Notes: generated by a model from the sequence alone, not told the origin. 64,000 bases of DNA from Winogradskya consettensis (GCF_018332715.1 NZ_BOQP01000030.1:124001-188000), one strand, 5' to 3'. Positions 52,222 to 61,048 are shown, counted from the first letter of the stretch. Translations and numbers: made by a program.

Positions 52222-53011
52222 CGAACCCGTGCAGCCAGCCCATCGGCCCGGCGACCTCACCCTCCCGCGCCGTCGTGCCCCGGGATGCCGCAAGCTCGGG
52301 GAAGGTCCAGAGCGGACCGTTCAGCTCATAGGTGCGATTGGCGATCCGATCCGAGAGCAGTGCTCCGGCTGCGGCCTCGGCAAGATCGGCCCGGTAGGCG
52401 GTGTTCAGCGGCTGCCCACCGGTCGCATGCGTCAGCTCTCCGACGGACTCCCCACCAGCGGGCTGCCCACCGGCGGACTGCCCACCCGCGGAATGCGTCA
52501 GCTCTCCGGCGGACCGCCCACCCGCGGAATGCGTCGAGCCTTCGACGGACCGCCCGCGGGAGGAATGCGTCGGGCCTTCGACGGACCGCCCACCGGCGGT
52601 ATGCCCACCGGCGGAATGCGTCGGGGCGGCTGCGACGAACGGCTCGGTGTAGAAGGGGTTCCGGAGGATCGAGTACGCCATGCCGCTGGCGGCGATCGCG
52701 TCCTCGGTCAGGCCGTGCACGGCGAAGATCCCGGGAATCCGGTGGAAGCTGGTGTAGACGACGGCTTCGACCCCGGCCTCCGCGGCGGCCCCGACCACGG
52801 CGAGATGCTGCGCGGTGCGCCGGCCGGGGTCCAGCTCGGGCGACGAGATGAACAGCAGACGCGAAACCCCGTGAAAGGCTTCGGCCAGAGTTGAAGGCTT
52901 GTCGTAGTCGGCCTGCTCCCTGCCGAACGCGAGAACCTCACCGGCCCGTTCCCGCAGCACCTCCACCACGATCCGGCCCAGGTTGCCGGTGGCCCCGGTG
53001 ACACCAATCAT
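52145..53011 (-). CDS. NmrA/QorB-like NAD(P)-binding protein with repeat insert
   Basis: 288 residues from ATG 53011 (GAGGG upstream). It starts MIGVTGATGNLGRIVVEVL, the GxxGxxG site of NmrA-type atypical SDRs such as quinone reductase QorB, and keeps SSPELDPGRR, YTSFH and ILRNPFYTE. Residues about 130-203 are a His/Ser/Gly repeat block (THSAGGRSAGE type) inserted where family members have a short loop. Substrate unknown. Overlaps the LysR gene end by 77 bases. Confidence 0.85.
   Translation of the reverse strand: MIGVTGATGNLGRIVVEVLRERAGEVLAFGREQADYDKPSTLAEAFHGVSRLLFISSPELDPGRRTAQHLAVVGAAAEAGVEAVVYTSFHRIPGIFAVHGLTEDAIAASGMAYSILRNPFYTEPFVAAAPTHSAGGHTAGGRSVEGPTHSSRGRSVEGSTHSAGGRSAGELTHSAGGQSAGGQPAGGESVGELTHATGGQPLNTAYRADLAEAAAGALLSDRIANRTYELNGPLWTFPELAASRGTTAREGEVAGPMGWLHGFAKAGALATQTPDLEELLGRPARAPR
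52410..52625 (+). repeat. 36-bp-period repeats inserted in NmrA-like gene
   Basis: GAATGCGTC starts at 52491, 52527 and 52563 (36 bases apart) and again at 52614 (36+15), with related copies to the left. In the minus-strand frame the block encodes THSAGGRSAGE/SVEG units. Confidence 0.9.
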
Positions 53012-53126
53012 GTGCACACCCTCACGGCCACCCCGGTGCATGGTCAATCGATTTGTTTGCAGCACCCAGGCGGTTTGAGTACGACAGCTCACGTGCCGGC
53101 TCGGATCGGTCAATACGTTGGGTCGC

Positions 53127-53687
53127 ATGACTTCCACGACTGAACTCGACCGTCCGATCACGAGCCCCCCGGCGAAGAGCCAGGGCCGGCGCTGGGTCAG
53201 ACGTGCGCTCATCGCAGCGGCCGTGCTCGCCGCGGCCGGCGTGACCACGGCGGCGACGGGTGCGACGTACGTGATCGCGCACAGCGGCAATGAACCGCTC
53301 CCGCCCGGGAGCACGCACACGGTGAACGTCTACACCGTGGACGACTCGATCAGCACCACGGTCCCGGCTTCGGAACGCCCCGGCGTGGTCGGGCGCCTCA
53401 TCGGGATGTGCGACGCCGACACCTATTACGTCGAGGTGGACGGCGGTGGGTACTGCGTGGTCCTCAACGGCTCGCTCGGCGAGGTCGACGCGACCGGCAC
53501 GGACAACGGCGTCGAGCTGAGCCCCGCCGAGGCCGCCAAGGTCCAGGGCATCGTGCAGCGCGCCGACGAGGGCGGCACGGACAAGACCACCCGTGTGGTG
53601 CTCGGGTACGACGACGGCTGGGCCGGAATGCTCAAGGTCGCCGACCTGACCTCCGGCGGCCCGGTCCACGGCAGCGCCATCGACTGA
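53127..53687 (+). CDS. Membrane-anchored secreted protein, 186 aa
   Basis: A cytosolic N-terminus (PPAKSQGRRWVRR) leads to one membrane helix (about 27-52); the rest is outside. The outer domain has two cysteines (CDADTYYVEVDGGGYCVVLNG) that could form a disulfide, and is acidic. No family recognised. ATG 53127 is preferred to a TTG three codons earlier. Its last 14 codons and stop are part of a 53-base tandem duplication. Confidence 0.75.
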   Translation: MTSTTELDRPITSPPAKSQGRRWVRRALIAAAVLAAAGVTTAATGATYVIAHSGNEPLPPGSTHTVNVYTVDDSISTTVPASERPGVVGRLIGMCDADTYYVEVDGGGYCVVLNGSLGEVDATGTDNGVELSPAEAAKVQGIVQRADEGGTDKTTRVVLGYDDGWAGMLKVADLTSGGPVHGSAID

Positions 53688-53750
53688 CCACCGCAGGCCT
53701 GACCTCCGGCGGTCCGGTCCACGGCAGCGCCGTCAACTGACCACCGCAGG
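53645..53750 (+). repeat. 53-bp tandem duplication containing a stop codon
   Basis: The segment starting CCTGACCTCCGGCGG at 53645 recurs at 53698 with four base changes. The first copy carries the last codons and TGA of the membrane-anchored gene; the second carries the same TGA in untranslated sequence. Confidence 0.95.
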
Positions 53751-53869
53751 GAGGCGCCGGTGGCCCGACCCGGCCAAGAAACAATCGGAATTACTCGGCT
53801 CGGAGTGGTGACATCTGTCAGCGGTGCCGGCTCTGCCCCGCGATTAGCGTGGTCCGGGTGAGGGCTGAG

Positions 53870-54742
53870 ATGACAGGGACGCTGAGGGCCAGCCGTACGG
53901 CGGTGATGGTCTGTCAGGGGCGGGCGGCTGGGCATGGCCTGATTGCCACGGGCCGTTTCTCGGATCCGACGGCCATGGCTCTACTTCGGGACGGCGAGCG
54001 TACGGCGGTCAACCGGGTGCGTGATGGGGCCGTGCCCGGGCGGTGGCGGGAGAGGGTCGACTACGAGATGGTCAGGGGCTGCGCCGAGATGATGGTGCCG
54101 CGGACCGTGGCCATCGACGATGCCGTGCGGGAGCGGGCGAGCCCCCAGGTGGTGATTCTGGGTGCGGGGCTGGACGGCCGGGCGTGGCGGATGCCCGAGC
54201 TTGCCGGCGCCGCGGTTTTCGAGGTTGACCAGCCGGCCTCCCAGCAGGACAAACGCGACCGTGCCGCACTACTCGACGGTGCCGGGCCGGCATATGTGGC
54301 CGTGGATTTCGGCAGGGACGACCTGGTCGAGGTGCTGGCTGCGGCGGGTTGTCGTGCCGACGTGGCCACGACCTGGATCCGGGAGGGCGTCGTGCCGTAT
54401 CTGACCAGGCCGGAGGTGGCCGCCACGGTTGCCGCCGCCGCTGCCTGCTCGGCCCCGGGGAGTCGCCTGATCGTGAACTTCCAGGCGCCCGCACCGTCGA
54501 TGAGGGTCGGTCAGCTGGTGGCGCGGGCTCTGATGGCCTCCACTGGGAGGCGCAGTGTCTGGGCGCGGGAGCCGTGGCGCTCGACCTGGACGGCGGGTGA
54601 GATGACGGCTCTGCTCGCGCGGCACGGCTTCACCGTCACGCTGGACCAGGATCTGCTGGCGGTAGCCGCGGCCCTGGAAACACCGTCCCACCGGCCCCGC
54701 TCGCTCGGCAACAGCCGCCTCATGGTCGCCGACCACAACTGA
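53870..54742 (+). CDS. Class I methyltransferase of the PPM/LCMT (TIGR00027) type
   Basis: 290 residues from ATG 53870, preceded by GAGGGCTGAG. ASRTAVMVCQGRAAG opens the family, R...VDYEMVRGCAEMMVPRTVAIDD follows, and the SAM site is VVILGAGLDGRAWRM (about 86-100) with EVDQPASQQDKR. Such enzymes methylate carboxyl groups, including those of polyketides or leucine termini. Substrate unknown. The stop codon is inside the 27-base repeat array. Confidence 0.87.
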   Translation: MTGTLRASRTAVMVCQGRAAGHGLIATGRFSDPTAMALLRDGERTAVNRVRDGAVPGRWRERVDYEMVRGCAEMMVPRTVAIDDAVRERASPQVVILGAGLDGRAWRMPELAGAAVFEVDQPASQQDKRDRAALLDGAGPAYVAVDFGRDDLVEVLAAAGCRADVATTWIREGVVPYLTRPEVAATVAAAAACSAPGSRLIVNFQAPAPSMRVGQLVARALMASTGRRSVWAREPWRSTWTAGEMTALLARHGFTVTLDQDLLAVAAALETPSHRPRSLGNSRLMVADHN

Positions 54743-54839
54743 GAACGGTAAGACGCCAACCACAGCTGGGAACGGTCAAGCGCTAACCGCAGCTGAGAAC
54801 GGAAAGACGCAGACCACAGCTCGGAACGGTCAGGCGGAG
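54732..54839 (+). repeat. 27-bp tandem array covering the stop codons of two convergent genes
   Basis: Four 27-base units of the type ACCACAGCTGAGAACGGTAA start at 54732, 54759, 54786 and 54813. The first contains the methyltransferase TGA and the last contains the LacI-type gene's stop, so the whole 87-base gap is repeat. Confidence 0.95.
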
Positions 54840-55873
54840 CCGCGGATGACGAGGCTGGTGGTGAGGACGACTTCGGGGTCCGAGGGCTCGATGCCGTCGA
54901 TCTTGGAGAGCAGGAGCCGGACCATCTCCTGGCCCATCTGCTCGATCGGCTGGTGGACGCTGGTCAACGGCGGGTCGGTGTGGGCGGCGACGACCGAGTC
55001 GTCAAAACCCACAACGGCGACATCCTGTGGCGTACGCAGGCCTCGCTCGCGCAGTATCCGCAGAGCGCCCGCCGCCATCGTGTCCGAAGCGGCGAAGATC
55101 GCGTCGAGCTCCGGGTCCTGCGAGAGCAGCCGGACGGTGGCCGCGGCCCCGCTCTCCTCGCTGAAGTCGCCGTGCTCGACGAGGCCCGGGCCTGCCACGT
55201 CGTGATAGCCGGCCAGCCGGGCGATGCCCGCGGCCATGTCCTGCGGCCCGGTGATGGTCGCGATGCGGTGCCGGCCCCGGTCCTTCAGATACGCGACGGC
55301 GTCGCGGGCGCCGCCGCGGTTGTCGGCGTCGACGTAGCAGCCGAGGTCGGTGCCGGCGGGACGGCCCGCGCGGACCGTGGCGACGCCGCGTTCCTCGAGT
55401 TTGGTGGGCAGGGGGTCGGCGCCGTGCAGGGAGAGCAGCAGCGCGCCGTCGACGTGCTGGCGGGTGAGGTAGCCCTCGAGGCGTTCGCGCTCGTGGGGGG
55501 CCTGGGCGATCATGAGGACCATCTGCAGGCCGCGGTCGACGAGGCCGGTGGAGATGGACTGGACGATGCGGCCGAAGAAGGGCTCGGCGAAGAAGCGTTC
55601 GCCGGATTCGAAGACGACCAGGGCGATCGAGTCGGTGCGCTGGGTGACCAGGGTGCGGGCTGCCCTGTTCGGTACGTATCCGAGCTCGGCGATCGCGGAG
55701 CGCACCGCTTCGCGGGCCTGATCGCTGACCTGGGCCGAGCCGTTGATGACGCGGGACACCGTGCCGCGGCCGACGCCGGCGCGGGTGGCCACCTCGTCGA
55801 GCGTCGGCGGGCGGGTCGCGGGCAGAGCCTGCCCTGATCGGGATACCGCCCTCCTAGCAGACAACTGCCGCAC
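54830..55873 (-). CDS. LacI-family transcriptional regulator
   Basis: 347 residues from GTG 55873 (AAAGG adjacent). Helix-turn-helix TLDEVATRAGVGRGTVSRVINGSAQVS at about 24-50 with the hinge helix following, then a periplasmic-binding-like effector domain (DSIALVVFESGERFF; AVVGFDDS) as in CelR/PurR types. It likely controls a carbohydrate gene set; the divergent amine oxidase at 55965 is the nearest but is not an obvious sugar target. The first 20 residues are an Arg/Ser/Ala extension. Confidence 0.94.
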   Translation of the reverse strand: MRQLSARRAVSRSGQALPATRPPTLDEVATRAGVGRGTVSRVINGSAQVSDQAREAVRSAIAELGYVPNRAARTLVTQRTDSIALVVFESGERFFAEPFFGRIVQSISTGLVDRGLQMVLMIAQAPHERERLEGYLTRQHVDGALLLSLHGADPLPTKLEERGVATVRAGRPAGTDLGCYVDADNRGGARDAVAYLKDRGRHRIATITGPQDMAAGIARLAGYHDVAGPGLVEHGDFSEESGAAATVRLLSQDPELDAIFAASDTMAAGALRILRERGLRTPQDVAVVGFDDSVVAAHTDPPLTSVHQPIEQMGQEMVRLLLSKIDGIEPSDPEVVLTTSLVIRGSA

Positions 55874-55964
55874 CTTTCGACGGGCACGTCACGAGCCCGC
55901 TGCGCGCGACGACGAGTTCCCGTCAACCTACCTCCCGCGCGCGAAGGCGTACGCTGCGGCCGTG

Positions 55965-57167
55965 ATGCGAGCTTTTCTCGTCTCCCACTGGGGTGACGAC
56001 CCGTGGTCCCGGGGTTCGTGGAGCCTGATCGGCCGGGGCGGGACCCCGGCGGACCGGGTGACGCTGGGCAGCGCGGTGGGCGTACGGCTGCGGATCGCCG
56101 GCGAGGCCACCCATCCGGAGCGGGCCGGGATGGCGCACGGCGCGTACGAGAAGGGCCGGGAGGCCGGGCTGTGGGCCGCGGACCTGGGGCATCGGCGGGT
56201 CGCGGTGGTCGGTGCCGGGATGGCGGGGCTGGCGGCGGCGCGGCAGTTGACCCGGCTCGGCGTACACACTGAGGTCTTCGAGGCCCGGGACCGCCTGGGC
56301 GGGCGGACCGCCGGGCAGGATCTGGACGGCTTCCGCTTCGATCTCGGTGCCAACTGGCTTCAGCAGTACGCGGGGAACGCGCTGGCGCGGATCGCGGAGC
56401 GGCTGGGGCTGCGCACGGTGCCGACGGATTTCGCCGATCCGATGGTGTTGCGGGGCGCGCCGGCTCCGGCGGGGCTCGACGTGGACGCGCAGCGGCGGCT
56501 GGCGGCGGCACCGGCGGACGCGTCGATCGCGGACGTGGTCGACGCGTGGCTGCGCGAGCCGGCGCCGTGGACGCCCGCGGACATCCAGCGGTTCGCCGAC
56601 GCGGAGATCATCATGGATTCGGGGGCGCCGCTGTCGTGGCTGAGCGCGCGGCACGGGTTCGAGCCGGGGGTCGGTGCGGGCGACCGGTGGATCGCGGGCA
56701 GTTACCGGCTCCTGGTCGACCATCTCGCGCGCGGCCTCACCGTGCACCTGTCCAGCCCGGTCTCGCACGTCAGCGCCGGGCCGGACGGTGTCCTCGTCGG
56801 GGGCACCCGTTTCGACGCGGCGATCGTGACCGTGCCGGTGGGAGTGCTGAAGGCCGGCACGCTCGCTTTTGTGCCGCCATTGCCGCAGGGGCATCGCGAC
56901 GCTCTTTCGCGGCTGGGAATGGGCCGGGTCGAGAAAGTGGTGCTCCGCTTCGACGAGCACTTCTGGCCGGTGTCGCGTTCGGGTTACTACCGGATCCACG
57001 GGCCGGGCGCGGGCGATATCTGCGAATGGCTCGACGCTTCCGGCGCTGACGGCGTACCCACCCTGGTCGGATTGTTCGCGGGCCCTTGGCTCGCCTCGCT
57101 GTGGAATGGCACGGATGCCGACATCGCGCAGCGCGCTGCCGGCATCGTGCGCGATGCCGTGGCATAG
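55965..57167 (+). CDS. FAD-dependent amine oxidase-like protein in circularly permuted order
   Basis: 400 residues from ATG 55965. Residues 8-67 (HWGDDPWSRGSWS, then RLRIAGEATHPERAGMAHGAYEKGREA) match the segment that closes ordinary flavin amine oxidases, where it contacts the flavin. Only after it comes the normal N-terminal Rossmann motif VAVVGAGMAGLAAARQL (79-95), EARDRLGGR (106-114) and GANWLQ. The protein then runs through the substrate domain and stops at GIVRDAVA, just where the W..DP..RGS segment would follow. All parts are present once, so this is a permutation, not a truncation. Substrate unknown; divergent from a LacI regulator. Confidence 0.85.
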   Translation: MRAFLVSHWGDDPWSRGSWSLIGRGGTPADRVTLGSAVGVRLRIAGEATHPERAGMAHGAYEKGREAGLWAADLGHRRVAVVGAGMAGLAAARQLTRLGVHTEVFEARDRLGGRTAGQDLDGFRFDLGANWLQQYAGNALARIAERLGLRTVPTDFADPMVLRGAPAPAGLDVDAQRRLAAAPADASIADVVDAWLREPAPWTPADIQRFADAEIIMDSGAPLSWLSARHGFEPGVGAGDRWIAGSYRLLVDHLARGLTVHLSSPVSHVSAGPDGVLVGGTRFDAAIVTVPVGVLKAGTLAFVPPLPQGHRDALSRLGMGRVEKVVLRFDEHFWPVSRSGYYRIHGPGAGDICEWLDASGADGVPTLVGLFAGPWLASLWNGTDADIAQRAAGIVRDAVA

Positions 57168-57170
57168 CAC

Positions 57171-57215
57171 GAAGGGCCGCGCCGCCAAGGGGGAGATTTG
57201 GCGGCACGGCCCTTC
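57171..57215. terminator. Strong bidirectional terminator hairpin
   Basis: GAAGGGCCGCGCCGCCAA, a 9-base loop, TTGGCGGCACGGCCCTTC: an 18-bp stem with one mismatch, 4 bases after the amine oxidase stop and 15 before the stop of the converging gene. Confidence 0.9.
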
Positions 57216-57230
57216 GGGGGCTGGGAATTG

Positions 57231-57488
57231 TCAGACGGCGTTGAGGAGAAGCGCGCTCAGGACCATGCCGAGCACCGCGCCGGCCACTCCGGCAGCCGCG
57301 GCGTACCAGCCGAGCGGGCGGTCGCCGAGGGAACCGGCGACGACTCCGAGAATCACGGCGACGAGGCCGAAAACGGGCGGGAAGAACACGATCGCGAGGG
57401 CCGCGAAGACGAAGCCCACAATGGTGCAGACCCGGGCTGCGGTAACGCCGGAACGGGTCGGCCGAGTGCTGGTCACCTGCGCCATCAT
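57231..57488 (-). CDS. Small membrane protein (DUF4190-like), 85 aa
   Basis: Two hydrophobic spans (about 20-48 and 60-84) separated by SLGDRPLGW, the glycine-rich hairpin typical of small DUF4190-type proteins. AAGGAG lies 5 bases before ATG 57488. Function unknown. It ends against the shared terminator. Confidence 0.8.
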   Translation of the reverse strand: MMAQVTSTRPTRSGVTAARVCTIVGFVFAALAIVFFPPVFGLVAVILGVVAGSLGDRPLGWYAAAAGVAGAVLGMVLSALLLNAV

Positions 57489-57555
57489 CCAACTCCTTCA
57501 TGAGAATCGCTGACACCGTTCAGCTACCCACAGTGGAGCGGACCCCAAACAAAAA

Positions 57556-58188
57556 TCATTCCTGATGTACGGGCTGAGCGCTCGACGCCCGCGCCCGGGT
57601 GACGTCCGCCATCAGCCGGTCCCACGCCGGATCGGGCCGGAAAGGGCCGAGCGCGAGCCGGCTGCCGACCCGGGCGTACGTGTATTCCCACCAGGCCGCG
57701 ACCCGCACCGGCCAGAGCCCCACCCGGACCGCGCCCGCGAGGAAGCAGCGGTGCACCAGCAGCGTCGCGGCGAGGATGTCGTCGTCGAACTCGGCGCCCT
57801 GCGCGTCGACGGCACGGCCCAGGGCACGCACGTCGCGGTGCATCTCCGAGTACGCGATGAGGTGCGGGGTCGCGGGCACGCGCACCTCGGCCCCGGGCAC
57901 GAGCATGTCAGCGGCGTACGCCGGCATGAACACGACGTCGTCGACGGTGATGATCAGGGGAAGCTCCTCGTGGCCGCGCCGCACGCCCAGCTCGAGTCCC
58001 GGGTCGCCGGTGGGCACGATCACCTGCTCGAAACCCAGGACGTCGCGGATCGCGAGCGTGACCGCGTCACCGATGGCCGGGATGGTCACGGTCACGGCGC
58101 CGGCGGCCACCGACACCTCCGTGCCGGGTAGTTCGCCGAGCAGACCCACGAGAGCTTCACTGTGCATGTGCTCGTTATACCCAATCAT
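57556..58188 (-). CDS. Hypothetical protein, 210 aa
   Basis: A soluble alpha/beta protein. The first 75 residues (beta-rich, VSVAAGAVTVTIPAIGDAVTLAIRDVLG) look like one small domain and the Trp/Arg-rich helical C-terminus like another. I recognise no family. Start ATG 58188 or 58167 (residue 8). Divergent from the operon at 58331 across about 140 AT-richer bases that should hold both promoters. Confidence 0.65.
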   Translation of the reverse strand: MIGYNEHMHSEALVGLLGELPGTEVSVAAGAVTVTIPAIGDAVTLAIRDVLGFEQVIVPTGDPGLELGVRRGHEELPLIITVDDVVFMPAYAADMLVPGAEVRVPATPHLIAYSEMHRDVRALGRAVDAQGAEFDDDILAATLLVHRCFLAGAVRVGLWPVRVAAWWEYTYARVGSRLALGPFRPDPAWDRLMADVTRARASSAQPVHQE

Positions 58189-58330
58189 GGCGACCTCGAC
58201 AATTTCTTACAGTAATCGCCGCGCTACTAAAGGTAATATTTACCGCCATCGTAAAACGGCAAGGACTAGACTTCGAGTACTACGCACTCACGCACTTGTC
58301 CGGAACGGGAAACGGCCAAAGAATCGTTGC

Positions 58331-59245
58331 ATGACGGTCGGTAAGGCAGAACTGCCCTATCCCTATAACCAGGACTTCTCGGGCATCGTCACCCGCGTGA
58401 AGGGTGTCCGGGAGGCCACGCGCGCCGCGCTGGTGAACTCGCCGAAGGTGGCGTCCTACCTCAAGGCCGGTGCCAACCTCGTCGAGCAGAACCTGGGTGC
58501 GTGCGACTGGGCAGCGGTCGCCGACACCGGCAAGAAGCAGTACTGGTCGGGCCTGCGGTTCCTGACCGAGCGCGCACTGTCGCGTGAGATGGAGAGCCTC
58601 GAGCCGCCGTTCCTGCGGCAGAAGGGCGACGGGCCCTACCGCGCGACCTGGGCCAGTCACGACGACTACCTGAACGACCTGCTCACCTTCATGTTCCACG
58701 CGAACAACTACGACCCGCAGTACAACGCCGAGGTGGAGACCCGTGGCTGGCTCGACGACGAGGAGAGCTTCGTCGACGCGATCGACCGCGCCACCTTCGC
58801 CGAGCTGCAGGCGATCTGCCGGATGCCGCTGTTCCGGCTCCAGCTGATCATGGTCGCCACCGCGGACCGCAACGACGGCATCCACGACGCGATCGCCAAC
58901 CAGTACGACGGCGCCCTCGAGCCGTGGAAGAAGATCTACGAGTCGACGTTCGCCTCCCGCGGTTTCCAGCTGCGCAACGGCGTCACACTCGACCAGCTCG
59001 CCAACATGCTGGCCGCGGTCACCGAGGGTTTCGCCCTGCACCACCTGGGCGACCCCGGCGCGGGCATCGTCGGCGAGGACCACCAGGACAACCTGGTCGC
59101 CATGGCGGTCCTCGGCATCCTCAACAGCTACCTCGAACCGGTCAATGAACCATCCGGGCTGACCTTGCGTGAGCACTTCCGAGACACCTCGTTCCGGGCG
59201 CGCCCGGCGGATCGCACCATCGACCAGAACGGGGACCGACCATGA
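58331..59245 (+). CDS. Hypothetical helical protein, 304 aa, possibly TetR-C-like
   Basis: Almost entirely helical. The late segment TLDQLANMLAAVTEGFALHHLGDP resembles the ligand-binding half of TetR regulators, but no helix-turn-helix is seen in the first 80 residues (FSGIVTRVKGVREATRAALV...). It could be a regulator that has lost DNA binding or an unrelated helical protein. Its stop overlaps the serine hydrolase start by 4 bases, so the two work together. No strong ribosome site precedes ATG 58331. Confidence 0.7.
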   Translation: MTVGKAELPYPYNQDFSGIVTRVKGVREATRAALVNSPKVASYLKAGANLVEQNLGACDWAAVADTGKKQYWSGLRFLTERALSREMESLEPPFLRQKGDGPYRATWASHDDYLNDLLTFMFHANNYDPQYNAEVETRGWLDDEESFVDAIDRATFAELQAICRMPLFRLQLIMVATADRNDGIHDAIANQYDGALEPWKKIYESTFASRGFQLRNGVTLDQLANMLAAVTEGFALHHLGDPGAGIVGEDHQDNLVAMAVLGILNSYLEPVNEPSGLTLREHFRDTSFRARPADRTIDQNGDRP

Positions 59246-60426
59246 CCAGCACGATCGAGCCACCGGCCGTCCGCCCCGCCGCCGCCCAGCCCTCCTGGTG
59301 GGAACGGCAGAGCGACGTGATCATGCGCAGGCCGCTCAACGAGTGGACCTTCACCCACATGAACTGGCTGATGCCCACCGAACGCGTCAGCTGCGGGCTG
59401 GAATACCGTCCCCTGTCGGTCGCCTCCGTGCCCCTCGACCTGACCTACCGCTTCGACGACCACGACTACAACCTCACGGACCTGCACCACCGCACGTTCA
59501 CCACCGCGTTCGTGGTGCTGCACCACGGCCGGATCGTGCACGAGAGCTACCCCGGTGCCTTCGCCGGCCCGCGCACCAGGATGCAGCTGTTCTCGCTCTC
59601 CAAGTCGGTCACCTCGATGCTGTTCGGCATCGCCCTGGCCGACGGCGCGATCGGCAGCATCAAGGACCAGATCACCGACTACCGCCCCGACTTCGTCGGC
59701 ACCGCCTACGACGGCGTCACCCTCGCCGACCTGCTCGACATGAGCAGCGGCGTCGGCGAGCTCGAGTCGTGGGACGGCGCCGCCAGCATCATCCGCGACT
59801 TCGAACGAGCCGTCCTCAGCGGCGGCGACGTCCCCGCGATCATCCGCTCCGCGCCCCGCACCGCCCCCAGCGGCGAAACGTTCAACTACTCCACGTTCGA
59901 CGCCCAGATCCTGGGCTGGGTCCTCGAAGCGGCAACCGGCAGGACCCTGGCGGCGTACGCGTCGGACAGGCTCTGGACCCGCATCGGCGCCGAACGCGAC
60001 GCCTACTACGGCCTCACCCGCTCCCAGCCCCGCACCGCCATCGGCGCGGGCGCCTTCAACGCCACCGCCCGCGACCTCGCCCGCCTCGGCCTCCTGATGT
60101 CCCACGACGGCCGCCTCGCCGGCGACCAGATCGTCCCCCGCGACTGGGCCCGCCGAAGCCGCGGCACCGACCTCCCCCACCTGGCAGTCGGCGCCCTAGG
60201 CCCCAGCGGCTACGACCACTATGGGTACGCGAACCAGTGGTGGACCCTCGGCGAAAGCTGCTTCAACGCCTTCACCGGCCTCGGCGTCCACGGCCAATAC
60301 CTCTTCGTCGACCCCGCCGCCGACGTCGTCATCGTCAAATGCAGCGCCTGGCCCACCGAAGACGACCCCACCCGGGACCGCGAAACCATCACCGCCCTCC
60401 GCCGCATAGCCGACCACCTCGCCTGA
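59242..60426 (+). CDS. Class C beta-lactamase-family serine hydrolase (NylB-like)
   Basis: 394 residues, no signal peptide, so cytosolic. Catalytic SxxK is Ser118-Lys121 (FSLSKSVTS), the second motif is YST (Tyr216), and HGQ takes the place of the KTG box, as in 6-aminohexanoate-dimer hydrolase and EstB-type esterases rather than true beta-lactamases. Likely an amidase or esterase. Translationally coupled to the helical protein upstream. The gene is followed by long C-rich repeats. Confidence 0.9.
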   Translation: MTSTIEPPAVRPAAAQPSWWERQSDVIMRRPLNEWTFTHMNWLMPTERVSCGLEYRPLSVASVPLDLTYRFDDHDYNLTDLHHRTFTTAFVVLHHGRIVHESYPGAFAGPRTRMQLFSLSKSVTSMLFGIALADGAIGSIKDQITDYRPDFVGTAYDGVTLADLLDMSSGVGELESWDGAASIIRDFERAVLSGGDVPAIIRSAPRTAPSGETFNYSTFDAQILGWVLEAATGRTLAAYASDRLWTRIGAERDAYYGLTRSQPRTAIGAGAFNATARDLARLGLLMSHDGRLAGDQIVPRDWARRSRGTDLPHLAVGALGPSGYDHYGYANQWWTLGESCFNAFTGLGVHGQYLFVDPAADVVIVKCSAWPTEDDPTRDRETITALRRIADHLA

Positions 60427-60490
60427 CCCACCCTCTCCCCCTCCCAGCCCCACCCCCCTTCCCCCGTCCCACCCTCAGCCGTCCCTTCCC

Positions 60491-60596
60491 GGCCGTTCCA
60501 CCCCCGGCCGCTCCACCCCCGGCCGCTCCACCCCCGGCCGCTCCACCCCCGGCCGCTCCACCCCCGGCCTGGCCGCGCCCTGGCCGCTCCACCCCC
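60491..60596 (+). repeat. 15-bp tandem array downstream of serine hydrolase
   Basis: Five consecutive units of GGCCGCTCCACCCCC (first with one change) at 60491-60565, a 16-base interruption, then one more exact unit at 60582-60596. Confidence 0.93.
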
Positions 60597-60987
60597 GGTC
60601 TGTCCGCCCATCGGCAGTTCCACCTTCGGTCCGTCCCCACTCGACCGGTCCCCACCGGCGTCAGAAGCCTTATTCCCCGCCCAGGTCCGGGCCGGTGCGG
60701 TCCGCCCGCCCGGTCCGCACCGGCCCGCCCTGGGAGCACCCCGCAAGCCGCACCACCCAGCAATCCGCACCACCCGGCAAGCCGCACCACCCCCGCACCA
60801 CCCCAAGCCGCACTACCCCGCATCACCCGGCACGCCGCACCGCCCGCACCGCCCGGCACGCCGCACCGCCCGCACCACCCGCACCACCCCCGCACCGCGC
60901 ACCGCGCACCACCCCCGCACCGCGCACCGCGCACCACCCCCGCACCGCGTACCACCCCGCAATACGCACCACCGCATCCGAACGTTC

Positions 60988-61048
60988 CGTGTGCGTGCGC
61001 ACGCACGTACACCCCCTACAACCTGCGCGTATATGTGTACGTGCACAC
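60988..61048. other. Two alternating purine-pyrimidine tracts with 16-bp palindrome
   Basis: Bases 60988-61012 and 61024-61048 each alternate purine and pyrimidine for 25 bases without a break. The first contains the perfect palindrome GTGCGTGCGCACGCAC (60991-61006). Such tracts favour Z-DNA under supercoiling. Role unknown. Confidence 0.6.

Noticed and set aside
54953..55837. Long plus-strand frame opposite the LacI regulator
   Set aside because: High-GC antisense shadow; the minus strand encodes a complete LacI-family protein with clear HTH and effector domain.
60700..60970. Possible CRISPR-like or satellite array of CGCACCACCC decamers
   Set aside because: The units are short, variable and without spacers; treated as low-complexity sequence.
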